The notes below the pieces were generated by a model, which saw only the letters and a program-made list of their open reading frames with translations, did not search any database and was not told the DNA's origin. DNA of 20,477 nucleotides from a virus. Made by a program: the position numbers and the translations under genes. The DNA lies in IMG/VR virus record IMGVR_UViG_3300043464_000018, positions 1 through 20,477 of that record. One strand, given 5' to 3'. Shown here piece after piece: positions 11,188 to 19,033 of this stretch (its first letter is position 1; each line of letters begins with the position of its first letter).

Positions 11188-13254
11188 ATGGCTCTGATCT
11201 TAAAAGATCGTGTTAAAGAAACCACTACTACTACTAGTACTGGCCCAGTAACACTTCTTGGCGCTGCTGATGGATACCAATCCTTTGCTGCTATTGGCAA
11301 TGGGAACACGACCTATTACACCATTACTGCCCAAGTTGGTACTGAATGGGAAGTTGGTATTGGTACATACACGTCCAGCGGAACCACTTTAAGCAGAGAT
11401 ACTGTTTTATCTTCTAGTAATAGCGGTTCGCTAGTTAACTTCTCAGCGGGCACTAAAGACGTCTTTGTCACCCAGCCATCTGAAAGAGCGGTTTATACCG
11501 ATGCTACAAATATCGTCAATACATCTGGCAACGCTGCTACAACTGTTACATTTACTCAGGTAAACACCACAAACTTAGTTGCTAACACAGTTACTCTAAC
11601 TGCTGGAACAATTACAACTAATGCTGCAAGTGCCACAGATATTGTTAACAAACAGTACGTAGACGGGATTGTTGCTGCTGGAGTCCACTACCATGCGCCT
11701 GTTCTTGTTGAGTCTCCAACTGCTTTAGTCGCAGTTTATAACCAGCCAAACGGTGCTGGTAACGGCGTAGGTGCAACTTTAACTAATAGCGGTTCAAACG
11801 TAGCCCTTGTAATTGATGGTGTGTCACTGTCTAACACAGCTCGTGTTTTGGTCTATACCCAGTCTAATGCGGTACAAAACGGCGTTTATACGGTTACTAA
11901 CCCAGGTGCTCCAGATCCAGGCGGCGCTCAGTGGGTATTAACTCGTGCAACCGATGCCGATACATATGTTGTTGCTAGTTCTGCTGGTTTAAGCGAAGGT
12001 TCTACGTTCTTCGTACAGTCTGGCAATACAGGAGCTGGCGAGATTTATACTTGCAACACCCAAGGAACTATTACATTTGGTACGACTAACATTACGTTTG
12101 CTCAAATTGGTTCTGCTCAAATTTACTCTGCTGGTACAGGATTAAGCCTTACAAATACTACATTTAGTATTTCAAATACCGCTGTTACAGCCGCTACTTA
12201 TGGTGATGCTGGTACGGTAGCCACATTTACAGTTAATGCTCAAGGTCAACTAACCAACGCAGCCAATGCTGCTATTAATGCTTCTAGTATCTCGATTGGT
12301 ACTTTAGACAACGCTAGAACAACCGCCTCTGCTTCTAACGGGGCTAACACCATTGTATTGCGGGATGCTAACGGCTCGTTTAATGCTAACGTAGGAACCT
12401 TCACAACCGTCAATGCGACCAACGGTAACTTCTCCAATATTACAGGTAACGCTGTAAGCCTAACCGACATCAACGCTTCAAACATTACTAGCGGAACAAT
12501 AGCAAATGCCCGCACCACAGGCGACACAGCAAACAGTGCAAACACTTTAGTTCTTCGGGATGCCTCTGGTAATTTTGGTTCTAACGTTATTTCTGCTTCT
12601 TTGTTTAGTGGTGACGGGTCTGCAATTAATGCGATTAACGCATCCAACATCTCATCTGGAACCATAGCTAACTCACGTACCACTGCTGCTTCTGCTAACG
12701 GAGCTTCTACAATTGTTCTACGAGATTCAGGTGGTAGCTTTGAGGCTAACCTAGTTAACGCAGTGTCCCTTAGTGGTAACGCTGCAACAGTGACAGGTAT
12801 TAACGCCTCCAACATTGCTTCAGGGACTATTGATAATGCCAGGACTACTGCTTCTTCTGCCAATGGTGCTTCCACTATTGTGCTTCGTGATACTAACGGG
12901 TCTTTTGCTGCCAATGTAGGAACGTTTGTAACTATATCGGGTAACGGCGCTGGTTTAACCGACATCAATGCGTCTAATATCTCAAGCGGTACGATAGCCA
13001 ATGCCAGAACGACTGGTAATACAGCAAACAGTGCGAACACTCTTGTACTGCGTGATGCGTCTGGTAACTTCGCTTCTAACGAGATTAGCGGTCAAGAGGT
13101 CATTGCAACCAATGGTGTATTTATCAACAATCAGACGATGGGTTCAAGTTATTCAATGCCAGCTGGATATAGCGGTATGTCTACAGGGCCGTTCACAATT
13201 GGCGGTGGTGTTACGTTCACTATTCCGTCTGGCTCACGGCATGTAGTTTTATAA
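11188..13254 (+). CDS. Tail fibre-like protein with 55-residue repeats
   Basis: A 688-residue low-charge protein. Residues 1-120 form a conserved N-terminal domain (ALILKDRVKETTTTTSTGPV, GADGYQSFAAIG-like, TTLSRDTVLSSS, KDVFVTQPSERAV) that probably attaches to the virion. Around 170-320 is a domain with IVNKQYVDGIVAAGVHYHAP and VQNGVYTVTNPGA, known from phage fibres. From residue 363 there is one 65-residue unit and then four units starting INASNI at residues 428, 483, 538 and 593, each 55 residues long, with GTI-x-NARTT and TIVLRD as fixed points. The C-terminus lacks an S74 domain and ends GGGVTFTIPSGSRHVVL. Repeats of this kind form extended trimeric stalks. Antisense frames here are by-products of repeat codon use. 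Host-binding partner unknown. Confidence 0.8.
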   Translation: MALILKDRVKETTTTTSTGPVTLLGAADGYQSFAAIGNGNTTYYTITAQVGTEWEVGIGTYTSSGTTLSRDTVLSSSNSGSLVNFSAGTKDVFVTQPSERAVYTDATNIVNTSGNAATTVTFTQVNTTNLVANTVTLTAGTITTNAASATDIVNKQYVDGIVAAGVHYHAPVLVESPTALVAVYNQPNGAGNGVGATLTNSGSNVALVIDGVSLSNTARVLVYTQSNAVQNGVYTVTNPGAPDPGGAQWVLTRATDADTYVVASSAGLSEGSTFFVQSGNTGAGEIYTCNTQGTITFGTTNITFAQIGSAQIYSAGTGLSLTNTTFSISNTAVTAATYGDAGTVATFTVNAQGQLTNAANAAINASSISIGTLDNARTTASASNGANTIVLRDANGSFNANVGTFTTVNATNGNFSNITGNAVSLTDINASNITSGTIANARTTGDTANSANTLVLRDASGNFGSNVISASLFSGDGSAINAINASNISSGTIANSRTTAASANGASTIVLRDSGGSFEANLVNAVSLSGNAATVTGINASNIASGTIDNARTTASSANGASTIVLRDTNGSFAANVGTFVTISGNGAGLTDINASNISSGTIANARTTGNTANSANTLVLRDASGNFASNEISGQEVIATNGVFINNQTMGSSYSMPAGYSGMSTGPFTIGGGVTFTIPSGSRHVVL
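12274..13128 (+). repeat. Tandem repeat in the 688-residue fibre gene (1 x 195 bp, 4 x 165 bp)
   Basis: Repeat units begin at 12274, 12469, 12634, 12799 and 12964. The last four starts are exactly 165 bp apart; the first unit is longer by 30 bp. Each unit begins with an INAS codon series and contains GGAACNATAGC-like GTIAN codons and an ATTGTNCTNCGNGAT-like IVLRD stretch. DNA units have diverged at many third positions but keep length and phase. Confidence 0.88.
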
Positions 13255-13263
13255 GGATAAGAT

Positions 13264-14628
13264 ATGGCGAGCATTGTTATTTCGGGAGATACAAGCGGTG
13301 CAGTAACACTGGCTGCTCCAGCCGTAGCTGGGACTACTACGCTTACTTTGCCGACTACTTCGGGAACCATATTAACAACCGCTGGTGGTCAGACTGTGCC
13401 TTTTGCCGCTGGCTCTGCCGCTGCCCCTTCAATTACCTTTACTGGGGACACTAACACAGGAATTTATTCACCCGCTGCTGACACTATTGCCTTTACAGAA
13501 GGTGGTGTTGAGTCGATGAGGATTGACTCTAGCGGTAATGTGGGGATTGGTACTAGTAGTCCTGTTGGAAAAGTTGATATAAGCGGATTGAATGATACTG
13601 GCGGTGTTACGGTACTAATTAGAAACACATCTGATATTGGAAATACAACACCATTTATTGATTTGCGTTTTAGTCAACGCTCAAATGGCGCAGATAACGG
13701 AAGAATTCGTGCGGGTCGTGATGGTATTTATAGTGCTTCAGGGTCTACTATGGATTCGTTTATGGCGTTTTACACAGCCATAGATAATGCTGATACCGAG
13801 CGTATGCGTATTACCTCTGCTGGTGATGTCGGTATTGGTACAACAACGCCTGGTGCTCTACTACAAGCTAGAGGACAAAATGTTTTATCAGCAAACACTC
13901 GATATTTAAAAACATGGGTTGGTGGCGCTAGTAGTTGGGGCGCCAATTCTTATGAAGAATTAGGTATTGGTTATTCTGGGATTCGTAGTCTTTATACAAG
14001 TGGAGATAACTGGGATTTAACATTTGCCACTGGAACATCTACTCAGTTTTCTGCTGGAACACAAGCAGAGCGCATGCGTATCCACTCTAATGGATACATA
14101 ACAATGGGGACTACCAATACAAATATTGATGCTGGTCCAGGATTTAAATTTATAGCAACAACAAATGCGTATATTGGTATGGTCGTAGAATCATCCATTA
14201 ATAGTCAAACAAATTATCACCTTTACTCAACTGGTGCTGGAGCATATCGTTTTTATGTCGGTGCTGGCGGTACTATTTCTGCAACAGCAACAACAATTAC
14301 GGCTATTTCTGATATTCGTTTGAAAGAAAATATCAGAGATTTAGAAGATGGTCTTAATGCTGTAATGGCTCTTAAACCACGCAAATTTGATTGGAAAGCT
14401 GGCAAAGGTAAGGATATTAAGAACGACAGAGGTTGGATTGCTCAAGAGTTTGAGACTGTTTTTCCTGACATGATTGAGGAATGGAAAGATACACCACCTG
14501 AAGGTGAAGAACCATACAAAGCAGTCAACGCTAATTTAATTCCAACATTAGTAAAAGCAATCCAAGAACTCAACGCTAAAGTCGAAGCGCAAGCCGCAGA
14601 AATCCAAGCATTAAAAGGAGCAAAATAA
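13264..14628 (+). CDS. Tail fibre-like protein with C-terminal S74 chaperone domain
   Basis: A 454-residue protein. The N-terminal part (MASIVISGDTSGAVTLAAPA) is followed by FTGDTNTGIYSPAADTIAF and repeated segments E(S/R)MRI at residues 83, 179 and 269 with SSGNVGIGTSSP-type loops. From residue 349, SDIRLKENIRDLEDGLNAV with KPRKFDWK, RGWIAQEFETVFPD and AVNANLIPTLVKAIQELNAK is a peptidase S74 (intramolecular chaperone) domain; its Ser349 and Lys354 in SDIRLK fit the Ser-Lys dyad that cuts the chaperone off after trimerisation. The last 25 residues are a coiled coil. The predicted mature fibre is therefore about 348 residues. It neighbours two similar genes sharing the repeats. AAGGA is present upstream. 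Confidence 0.85.
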   Translation: MASIVISGDTSGAVTLAAPAVAGTTTLTLPTTSGTILTTAGGQTVPFAAGSAAAPSITFTGDTNTGIYSPAADTIAFTEGGVESMRIDSSGNVGIGTSSPVGKVDISGLNDTGGVTVLIRNTSDIGNTTPFIDLRFSQRSNGADNGRIRAGRDGIYSASGSTMDSFMAFYTAIDNADTERMRITSAGDVGIGTTTPGALLQARGQNVLSANTRYLKTWVGGASSWGANSYEELGIGYSGIRSLYTSGDNWDLTFATGTSTQFSAGTQAERMRIHSNGYITMGTTNTNIDAGPGFKFIATTNAYIGMVVESSINSQTNYHLYSTGAGAYRFYVGAGGTISATATTITAISDIRLKENIRDLEDGLNAVMALKPRKFDWKAGKGKDIKNDRGWIAQEFETVFPDMIEEWKDTPPEGEEPYKAVNANLIPTLVKAIQELNAKVEAQAAEIQALKGAK

Positions 14629-14629
14629 T

Positions 14630-15895
14630 ATGCCGCTAATTCTCTCAGGCGATACTGGAATCTCTGGCGTAGACGGAACCGCTGGTACACCCTCACTCCA
14701 AGGAACCGATAGCAACACGGGCGTATTCTATGCAACCGACATCGTAGGTATTGCTACGAATGGCACAGAGCGTATGCGTATTGACTCTAGTGGTAATGTA
14801 GGTATTGGTGTTACTCCTAGTGCTTGGAGTGCTTATAAAGCGTTACAAGTTGGTTTAAACGCATCTTTTGCTGGAAGTACTAGTGGCTCAGTAGCACTTT
14901 TAAGCACAAATGCTTATTTTGACGGTTCTAGTTATAAATATATTACGACAGATGCTGCTACACAGTATCAGCAAAATACAGGTGAACACATTTGGCGAAC
15001 AGCCGCATCAGGTTCAGCAGGGGCTACCCTTACCTTTTCAGAGCGTATGCGTATTGACTCTGGTGGTAATGTTGGTATTGGTACAAGCACTACCACAGAT
15101 GCTGGCGTAACAATTACAACAAGCGTTACAAGAGATTCTACTTGGGATGCCAAACTTGCGTTACAGTCGACTGTAGCAACTGATTTTCCAGCATTGTTTT
15201 TCTCTGGATGTTCTTCAACAAGTAGATATGGGGCAATCGTTCAGACCGCAAACACTTCTGGCAATAACCCTGCTCAAATTACATCTACTATTGCGTTTGT
15301 AAATACTTCGTCAACCGCTTGTGATATTAGTTTTGCAACCAATGGAAATATTGGAACAACAAACGCAACCGAGCGTATGCGTATTCTTTCCTCTGGCAAC
15401 ATTCTATCGCTTGCTGGTGGCTCAACAACTGCTACTGGAACAGGAATAGCTTTCCCAACAACCCAATCCGCTTCATCTGATGCTAATACACTAGATGATT
15501 ACGAGGAAGGAACTTGGACACCATCTGTAAATAGTGGTTTTACTAGTCCAGCATACGCTGCCCGTGCTGGAACATATACAAAAATTGGCAATGTTGTTAC
15601 TTTTACACTAGTAGTAATTATGAGCAGTAGTACAAGAGCTGCTTCAATAATACAATTTTCACTACCATTTACATCAAGAAACGCAACTACAGCACATAAT
15701 GGTGGTGGAGCTTCTTGGGCATATTTATATGAAGCTATTGGTAATTCAACAACAACAAATGTTCCAATGTTATATATTAATAACAATGCCGCAACAATGG
15801 ATTGCTACAGCACTACTGGTATTGGTTTCTTGGGAACTGATTTATCAACAGCAAACCCTTATTTTTATATTGGTGGTTCTTATCTCACTGCTTAA
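14630..15895 (+). CDS. Tail fibre-like protein without S74 domain
   Basis: A 421-residue protein starting one base after the previous stop, with AAAGGAG inside the end of that gene. The N-terminus MPLILSGDTGISGVDGTAG with SLQGTDSNTGVFYAT resembles the neighbours. ERMRI segments occur at residues 47, 138 and 248, each followed by a Gly-Asn-(V/I) loop. From about residue 288 the C-terminal domain begins with LDDYEEGTWTPSVNSGF and contains ARAGTYTKIGNVVTFTLVV and a Thr/Asn-rich end FLGTDLSTANPYFYIGGSYL; this EGTWTP-type domain is common at fibre ends and may be the receptor-binding head. No cleavable chaperone follows, in contrast to the genes on both sides. AT-rich codons in residues about 60-130 and 320-421 suggest acquired modules. 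Confidence 0.78.
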   Translation: MPLILSGDTGISGVDGTAGTPSLQGTDSNTGVFYATDIVGIATNGTERMRIDSSGNVGIGVTPSAWSAYKALQVGLNASFAGSTSGSVALLSTNAYFDGSSYKYITTDAATQYQQNTGEHIWRTAASGSAGATLTFSERMRIDSGGNVGIGTSTTTDAGVTITTSVTRDSTWDAKLALQSTVATDFPALFFSGCSSTSRYGAIVQTANTSGNNPAQITSTIAFVNTSSTACDISFATNGNIGTTNATERMRILSSGNILSLAGGSTTATGTGIAFPTTQSASSDANTLDDYEEGTWTPSVNSGFTSPAYAARAGTYTKIGNVVTFTLVVIMSSSTRAASIIQFSLPFTSRNATTAHNGGGASWAYLYEAIGNSTTTNVPMLYINNNAATMDCYSTTGIGFLGTDLSTANPYFYIGGSYLTA

Positions 15896-15941
15896 TTAAC
15901 TAGTATGTATTCGTTAGTCAGAAATTTATAGGAAAAACAAA

Positions 15942-16196
15942 ATGGCATTAACAGAAACTAAAGTAATTGACAAAATTGAAGTGGTAGAAAATGGTAGCGT
16001 TCAGATTCGTGAAGTAACACGAATTATGAAAGACGGTGCTGAGATTGCCCATACGTACCATCGCTGGGTTTTTGCTCCTGGCGCAGATGTGTCTGAAATG
16101 CCAGCCAATGTCGTTGCTATCTGCAATGCAGCATGGACGCCCGAAGTAATCGCTGCCTACGAAGCACAGCAAGAAGCAAACAAATTAGGAGCCTAA
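15942..16196 (+). CDS. Small conserved phage protein between fibre genes
   Basis: An 84-residue, mildly acidic soluble protein. Landmarks are TETKVIDKIEVVENGSVQIR, TRIMKDGAEIAHTYHRWVFA and VVAICNAAWTPEVIAAYEAQ. I know this pattern from short genes near tail fibres in related phages. The N-terminal half looks like a beta hairpin and the C-terminal half a helix. TAGGAAAAACAA precedes the ATG with a weaker ribosome site than its neighbours, and a 46-base gap separates it from the previous gene with no terminator visible. A fibre-assembly helper or a minor fibre component are both possible; nothing in the sequence decides. Confidence 0.66.
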   Translation: MALTETKVIDKIEVVENGSVQIREVTRIMKDGAEIAHTYHRWVFAPGADVSEMPANVVAICNAAWTPEVIAAYEAQQEANKLGA

Positions 16197-16197
16197 C

Positions 16198-17748
16198 ATG
16201 GCATCGGTAATTTCAGCTGGTACAGCGTCAAACACCGCACTGACTTTAACTAGCGATACAACTGGAGAGTTACAACTCAAGACCAATAGTGGCTCTACGA
16301 CTGCTATGACGCTAACCACGGGCGGTAACGTGGGGATTGGCACTAGTAGTCCTGCTTACACTTTAGAAGTGGCTACAGGAACATCTGGACAACAATCGCT
16401 TGCAAATTTTAGAACGGCAGATTCAACAGCCGCAAATAATGCTGGATTACAAATCTTTGCCACACCTTCCGCAACAGCTGGTAGTAGAAATATATTAGTA
16501 AGTTGGGATGCAGATGGTGCAAATACTAGCGGTGGAGATTATTTCTATATTCAAAAACTTGGAAATAGCGGCAATGTTGAACTAGCTCAATATTCTAATG
16601 CTGCCATAATATTTTCAACCAATGTTGGCACAGAGCGTATGCGTATTACCTCTGGTGGTAATGTTGGAATTAATACAAGCGCACCACAACTAAACACAAA
16701 TAGTGGTACTTTTTTAACAGTTGTTGGAACTAATGCAAGCGCTTGGCTAGAGTTAGCAACAACATCTACAACTGATGCAATTGGGGGGGTTCTTTCTTTT
16801 AACAATACTAATGTAGTTGGTACTGATAAACGAGTCGCTCAAATTAACTCTGGCAGAGACGGGGCAAATAACAAAGCCTATCTTCAGTTTTATACTGCAA
16901 ATGCTGGTACTATCACAGAGCGTATGCGTATCGACTCTAGTGGTAATGTTGGGATTGGTACAAGCACAATTACTAGCGGAGGAGGATGGAGTCCTAGATT
17001 AGTGTTGGCTGGAGCAGATACAGCATTAATCGTAAAAGGTAGTGGTGGACAAGAAAGTTCATTTGGCACAAGCGGTGGTTTATATTTAGATTGTTTAGGA
17101 AATTCTGCTGGACCAAACAACAACATTGTTTTTAGAAACACTAATGTTAACTCTAGTTTTTCGGCATTAGAGCGTATGCGTATTCACGCTGGCGGTAATG
17201 TATCAATCGGCAATACTACAAACACATATAATTTAGATGTTACTGGCAGCATAAGAGCTAGCACATATTTTTATGCTTCTGGAGGTAACGCAGGAGATGG
17301 TATTTATCTTGCAAACGGCTCAAGTAATGGGTTGATTGCTCAAATATCTAACGGTGGTGCATCTACAACAACATATATTGGTAATCAAACAATTACCACT
17401 TCATCTGATATTAGAATTAAAAATAATGTTAGACCAACAGAAAGAAATGCGCTTGAACTGCTTGGTCAATGGGAGATTGTTGACCATACTTGGAACGACC
17501 CATCAGACCAATGTGAAAACAACAGAAACAGCCGAGGAGTTTGGACTGGTGTTATTGCCCAACAAATTCAACCCATAACTCCATGGTTAGTTAATAAACC
17601 ACTTGAAGATGAAAATAAAGATGGTTCAAAAAATCTATGGTTGGTTGATTTTGCATACTCAGTTCCGTTATTGGTAAAAGCCATACAGGAACAACAAGCA
17701 ATGATTGAAGAACTAACCAACCGTATTAAGAAACTAGAAGGAGTTTAA
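16198..17748 (+). CDS. Tail fibre-like protein with divergent S74 chaperone domain
   Basis: A 516-residue protein beginning one base after the previous stop, with AGGAG nearby. The N-terminus MASVISAGTASNTALTLTSD and ELQLKTNSGSTTAM lead into TTGGNVGIGTSSPAYTLEV. ERMRI segments lie at residues 146, 241 and 325. From residue 403, SDIRIKNNVRPTERNALELL, then VDHTWNDPSDQ, WTGVIAQQIQPITPWLVNKP and LWLVDFAYSVPLLVKAIQEQ form an S74 domain of a different subtype from that at 13264; Ser403 and Lys408 fit the cleavage dyad. The C-terminal 20 residues form a coiled coil. Self-cleavage would leave a mature fibre of about 402 residues. Inner segments are AT-rich compared with the repeat loops. Confidence 0.84.
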   Translation: MASVISAGTASNTALTLTSDTTGELQLKTNSGSTTAMTLTTGGNVGIGTSSPAYTLEVATGTSGQQSLANFRTADSTAANNAGLQIFATPSATAGSRNILVSWDADGANTSGGDYFYIQKLGNSGNVELAQYSNAAIIFSTNVGTERMRITSGGNVGINTSAPQLNTNSGTFLTVVGTNASAWLELATTSTTDAIGGVLSFNNTNVVGTDKRVAQINSGRDGANNKAYLQFYTANAGTITERMRIDSSGNVGIGTSTITSGGGWSPRLVLAGADTALIVKGSGGQESSFGTSGGLYLDCLGNSAGPNNNIVFRNTNVNSSFSALERMRIHAGGNVSIGNTTNTYNLDVTGSIRASTYFYASGGNAGDGIYLANGSSNGLIAQISNGGASTTTYIGNQTITTSSDIRIKNNVRPTERNALELLGQWEIVDHTWNDPSDQCENNRNSRGVWTGVIAQQIQPITPWLVNKPLEDENKDGSKNLWLVDFAYSVPLLVKAIQEQQAMIEELTNRIKKLEGV

Positions 17749-17750
17749 AA

Positions 17751-18074
17751 ATGGCAACAACAATTAACTGGACTATCTCGCAGTTAGACTGCAAACCTCA
17801 AGAAGATGGCTTGACCGATGTGGTCGTAACCGCCCATTGGCAATGCACAGGCGTGGATGGGGAGTTTTCTTCTCAGGTTTATGGCACAGCTGGGTTTACT
17901 TACACCCCAGGAGACCCTTTCACCCCCTACGCAGAATTAACCCAAGAGCAAGTATTAGACTGGTGTTATGCAAATGGCGTAGACAAAGATGCGACCGAAG
18001 CGAATGTAGAAGCGCAGATTGAAGCGCAAATTAACCCACCAGTGGTCACGCCTCCACTGCCATGGGCTTCTTAA
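17751..18074 (+). CDS. Conserved small phage protein (DUF7936-like)
   Basis: A 107-residue acidic protein. WTISQLDCKPQEDGLTDVVV, TAHWQCTGVDGEFSSQVYGT and PGDPFTPYAELTQEQVLDW followed by a short helix and a Pro-rich tail (PPVVTPPLPWAS) match a small family I know from the fibre regions of many phages, remembered as DUF7936 and unverified. The first 70 residues should form a beta sandwich. AAGGAG lies ten bases upstream inside the end of the preceding fibre gene. Function unknown; the neighbourhood points to the tail or a fibre-assembly role. Confidence 0.68.
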   Translation: MATTINWTISQLDCKPQEDGLTDVVVTAHWQCTGVDGEFSSQVYGTAGFTYTPGDPFTPYAELTQEQVLDWCYANGVDKDATEANVEAQIEAQINPPVVTPPLPWAS

Positions 18075-18098
18075 CAGGCGTATTTTTAGGAGATTAAC

Positions 18099-18308
18099 AT
18101 GGGCGAAAAACAAGCGAAACCCATTACGATTGACGGAATTGAGTACGACACGAATGACTTTACCGAGGAGCAAATCATCTTGACAAACCATTGTCTTGAC
18201 CTTGACCGCAAGCTGGCTTCTACGCAGTTCCAAGCACAGCAACTTCAGGTTGGAAAAGACGCATTTGTAAAGATGTTAAAAGAGTCTTTGGAACAACCTA
18301 AAGGATAG
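18099..18308 (+). CDS. Small conserved phage protein (DUF6447-like)
   Basis: A 69-residue acidic protein with an N-terminal beta hairpin (KPITIDGIEYDTNDFTEEQI) and a C-terminal helix (LDLDRKLASTQFQAQQLQVG, then FVKMLKESLEQ) that probably forms a coiled coil. The ITIDG-x-EY opening is a pattern I remember as DUF6447, unverified. TTAGGAGATTAAC precedes the start. It lies between the 107-residue protein and the repeat protein at 18311, two bases from the latter. Function unknown. Confidence 0.68.
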   Translation: MGEKQAKPITIDGIEYDTNDFTEEQIILTNHCLDLDRKLASTQFQAQQLQVGKDAFVKMLKESLEQPKG

Positions 18309-18310
18309 TA

Positions 18311-19024
18311 ATGTTTGCTGACATCCCATTTGCTGGCGCCCCGTTTGCCTCGCTAGGTGGGACGAATGTAGCTGTTGCTTTAACTGGCGTTACTGCGGTA
18401 GGTCAAGTAGGGGATGTCTCGGTTCAGGGCGATGCCAATCTTAATTTAACGGGTGTTTCTGCCGTAGGTCAGGTTGGTAATGTCATTGTAGAGGCTAGTG
18501 CTAATGCTCCTGTAACGGGCGTTTATAGCCCAGTATTGTTAGGCACGGTAGATGTCCAAACCGACCAAATTATTGATGTTACTGGGGTGTACGCTGTAGG
18601 GCGCATTGGTAACGTAGACGTTCAGGCTGGTGCAGTCGTTACGGTTACTGGGGTGGCTGCTATCGGGGTTACTGGCTCGGTAACGGTTACGGGTAGCGTA
18701 GTTGTAGACCTGACTGGAGTTTATGCAGTAGGACGACTAGGTAATGTGGATGTATCTGGCGGTGCAACAGTCTTTGTCACGGGCGTGTATGCGGTAGGTG
18801 TAATAGGCAACGTCTCAGTCTCAGGCAATGCTGTAGTAAACGTGACAGGCGTTCGGGCTGTTGTTAAACTTAAGGTTGTAAACGTTTGGGGTGACATTAA
18901 TACCGATCAGATACCTAACTGGGCGCCAATCGTACCTGGTGCTGGTTCTGGATGGACGGAGATTACCCCAAGCCAAAGTCCAAATTGGACGCCAGTATTA
19001 GTGCCTTCGGGCTTTGATAATTAA
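18311..19024 (+). CDS. Repeat protein of eight 22-residue units (predicted beta-solenoid)
   Basis: A 237-residue protein of very low charge. After a short leader (MFADIPFAGAPFASLGG), residues 24-199 consist of eight consecutive units of exactly 22 residues with the pattern (L/V)TGV-x-AVG-x-(V/I/L)G-x-V-x-V followed by a variable part. Regular alternation of Val and small residues with TGV turns is typical of beta-helix or beta-solenoid stacks. The C-terminus carries two copies of a short motif, QIPNWAPIV and QSPNWTPVL, separated by 22 residues. Similar Val/Gly repeat proteins occur among phage tail genes; a structural or adhesin role is inferred. AAGGATAG lies just before the ATG. Confidence 0.75.
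   Translation: MFADIPFAGAPFASLGGTNVAVALTGVTAVGQVGDVSVQGDANLNLTGVSAVGQVGNVIVEASANAPVTGVYSPVLLGTVDVQTDQIIDVTGVYAVGRIGNVDVQAGAVVTVTGVAAIGVTGSVTVTGSVVVDLTGVYAVGRLGNVDVSGGATVFVTGVYAVGVIGNVSVSGNAVVNVTGVRAVVKLKVVNVWGDINTDQIPNWAPIVPGAGSGWTEITPSQSPNWTPVLVPSGFDN
18380..18907 (+). repeat. Eight in-phase 66-bp repeats
   Basis: The units begin at 18380 and follow at exact 66-bp steps to 18907, each encoding 22 residues starting (L/V)TGV. GGGNGTNTANGCNGTAGG-like cores recur, but third positions differ between units, so this is an old, selected repeat and not a fresh amplification. The third unit lacks the AVG core and the eighth has lost the VG turn. Confidence 0.85.
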
Positions 19025-19033
19025 GGACATATT

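Larger units (their letters stand above)
13798..17183 (+). repeat. Dispersed 14-mer GAGCGTATGCGTAT, seven exact copies
   Basis: Exact copies start at 13798, 14768, 15041, 15371, 16633, 16918 and 17170, all in the same frame (Glu-Arg-Met-Arg-Ile) in three fibre genes. The word contains GCGTAT twice in tandem. Some copies extend into longer matches with GACTCT-GTGGTAATGT-GG-ATTGGTAC; the longest are at 14768, 15041 and 16918. Diverged versions lie at 13510 and 14068. Confidence 0.9.

Noticed and set aside
12246-13040. 264-codon open frame on the - strand inside the 688-residue fibre gene
   Set aside because: It follows from the repeat codon pattern of the sense gene, shows the same 55-residue periodicity, and has no ribosome site or family likeness.
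13798-17183. CRISPR-like array from evenly recurring short words
   Set aside because: Spacing is irregular, copies lie in coding phase inside fibre genes, and no cas genes are present.
13264-17748. Diversity-generating retroelement acting on the fibre genes
   Set aside because: No reverse transcriptase, no template repeat and no adenine-directed variable region seen in the window; repeated words are codon-phase repeats.
17837-18022. 61-codon + frame inside the 107-residue gene
   Set aside because: Shadow frame of a protein with clear family likeness; Arg/Trp-rich translation is typical of a shifted frame.
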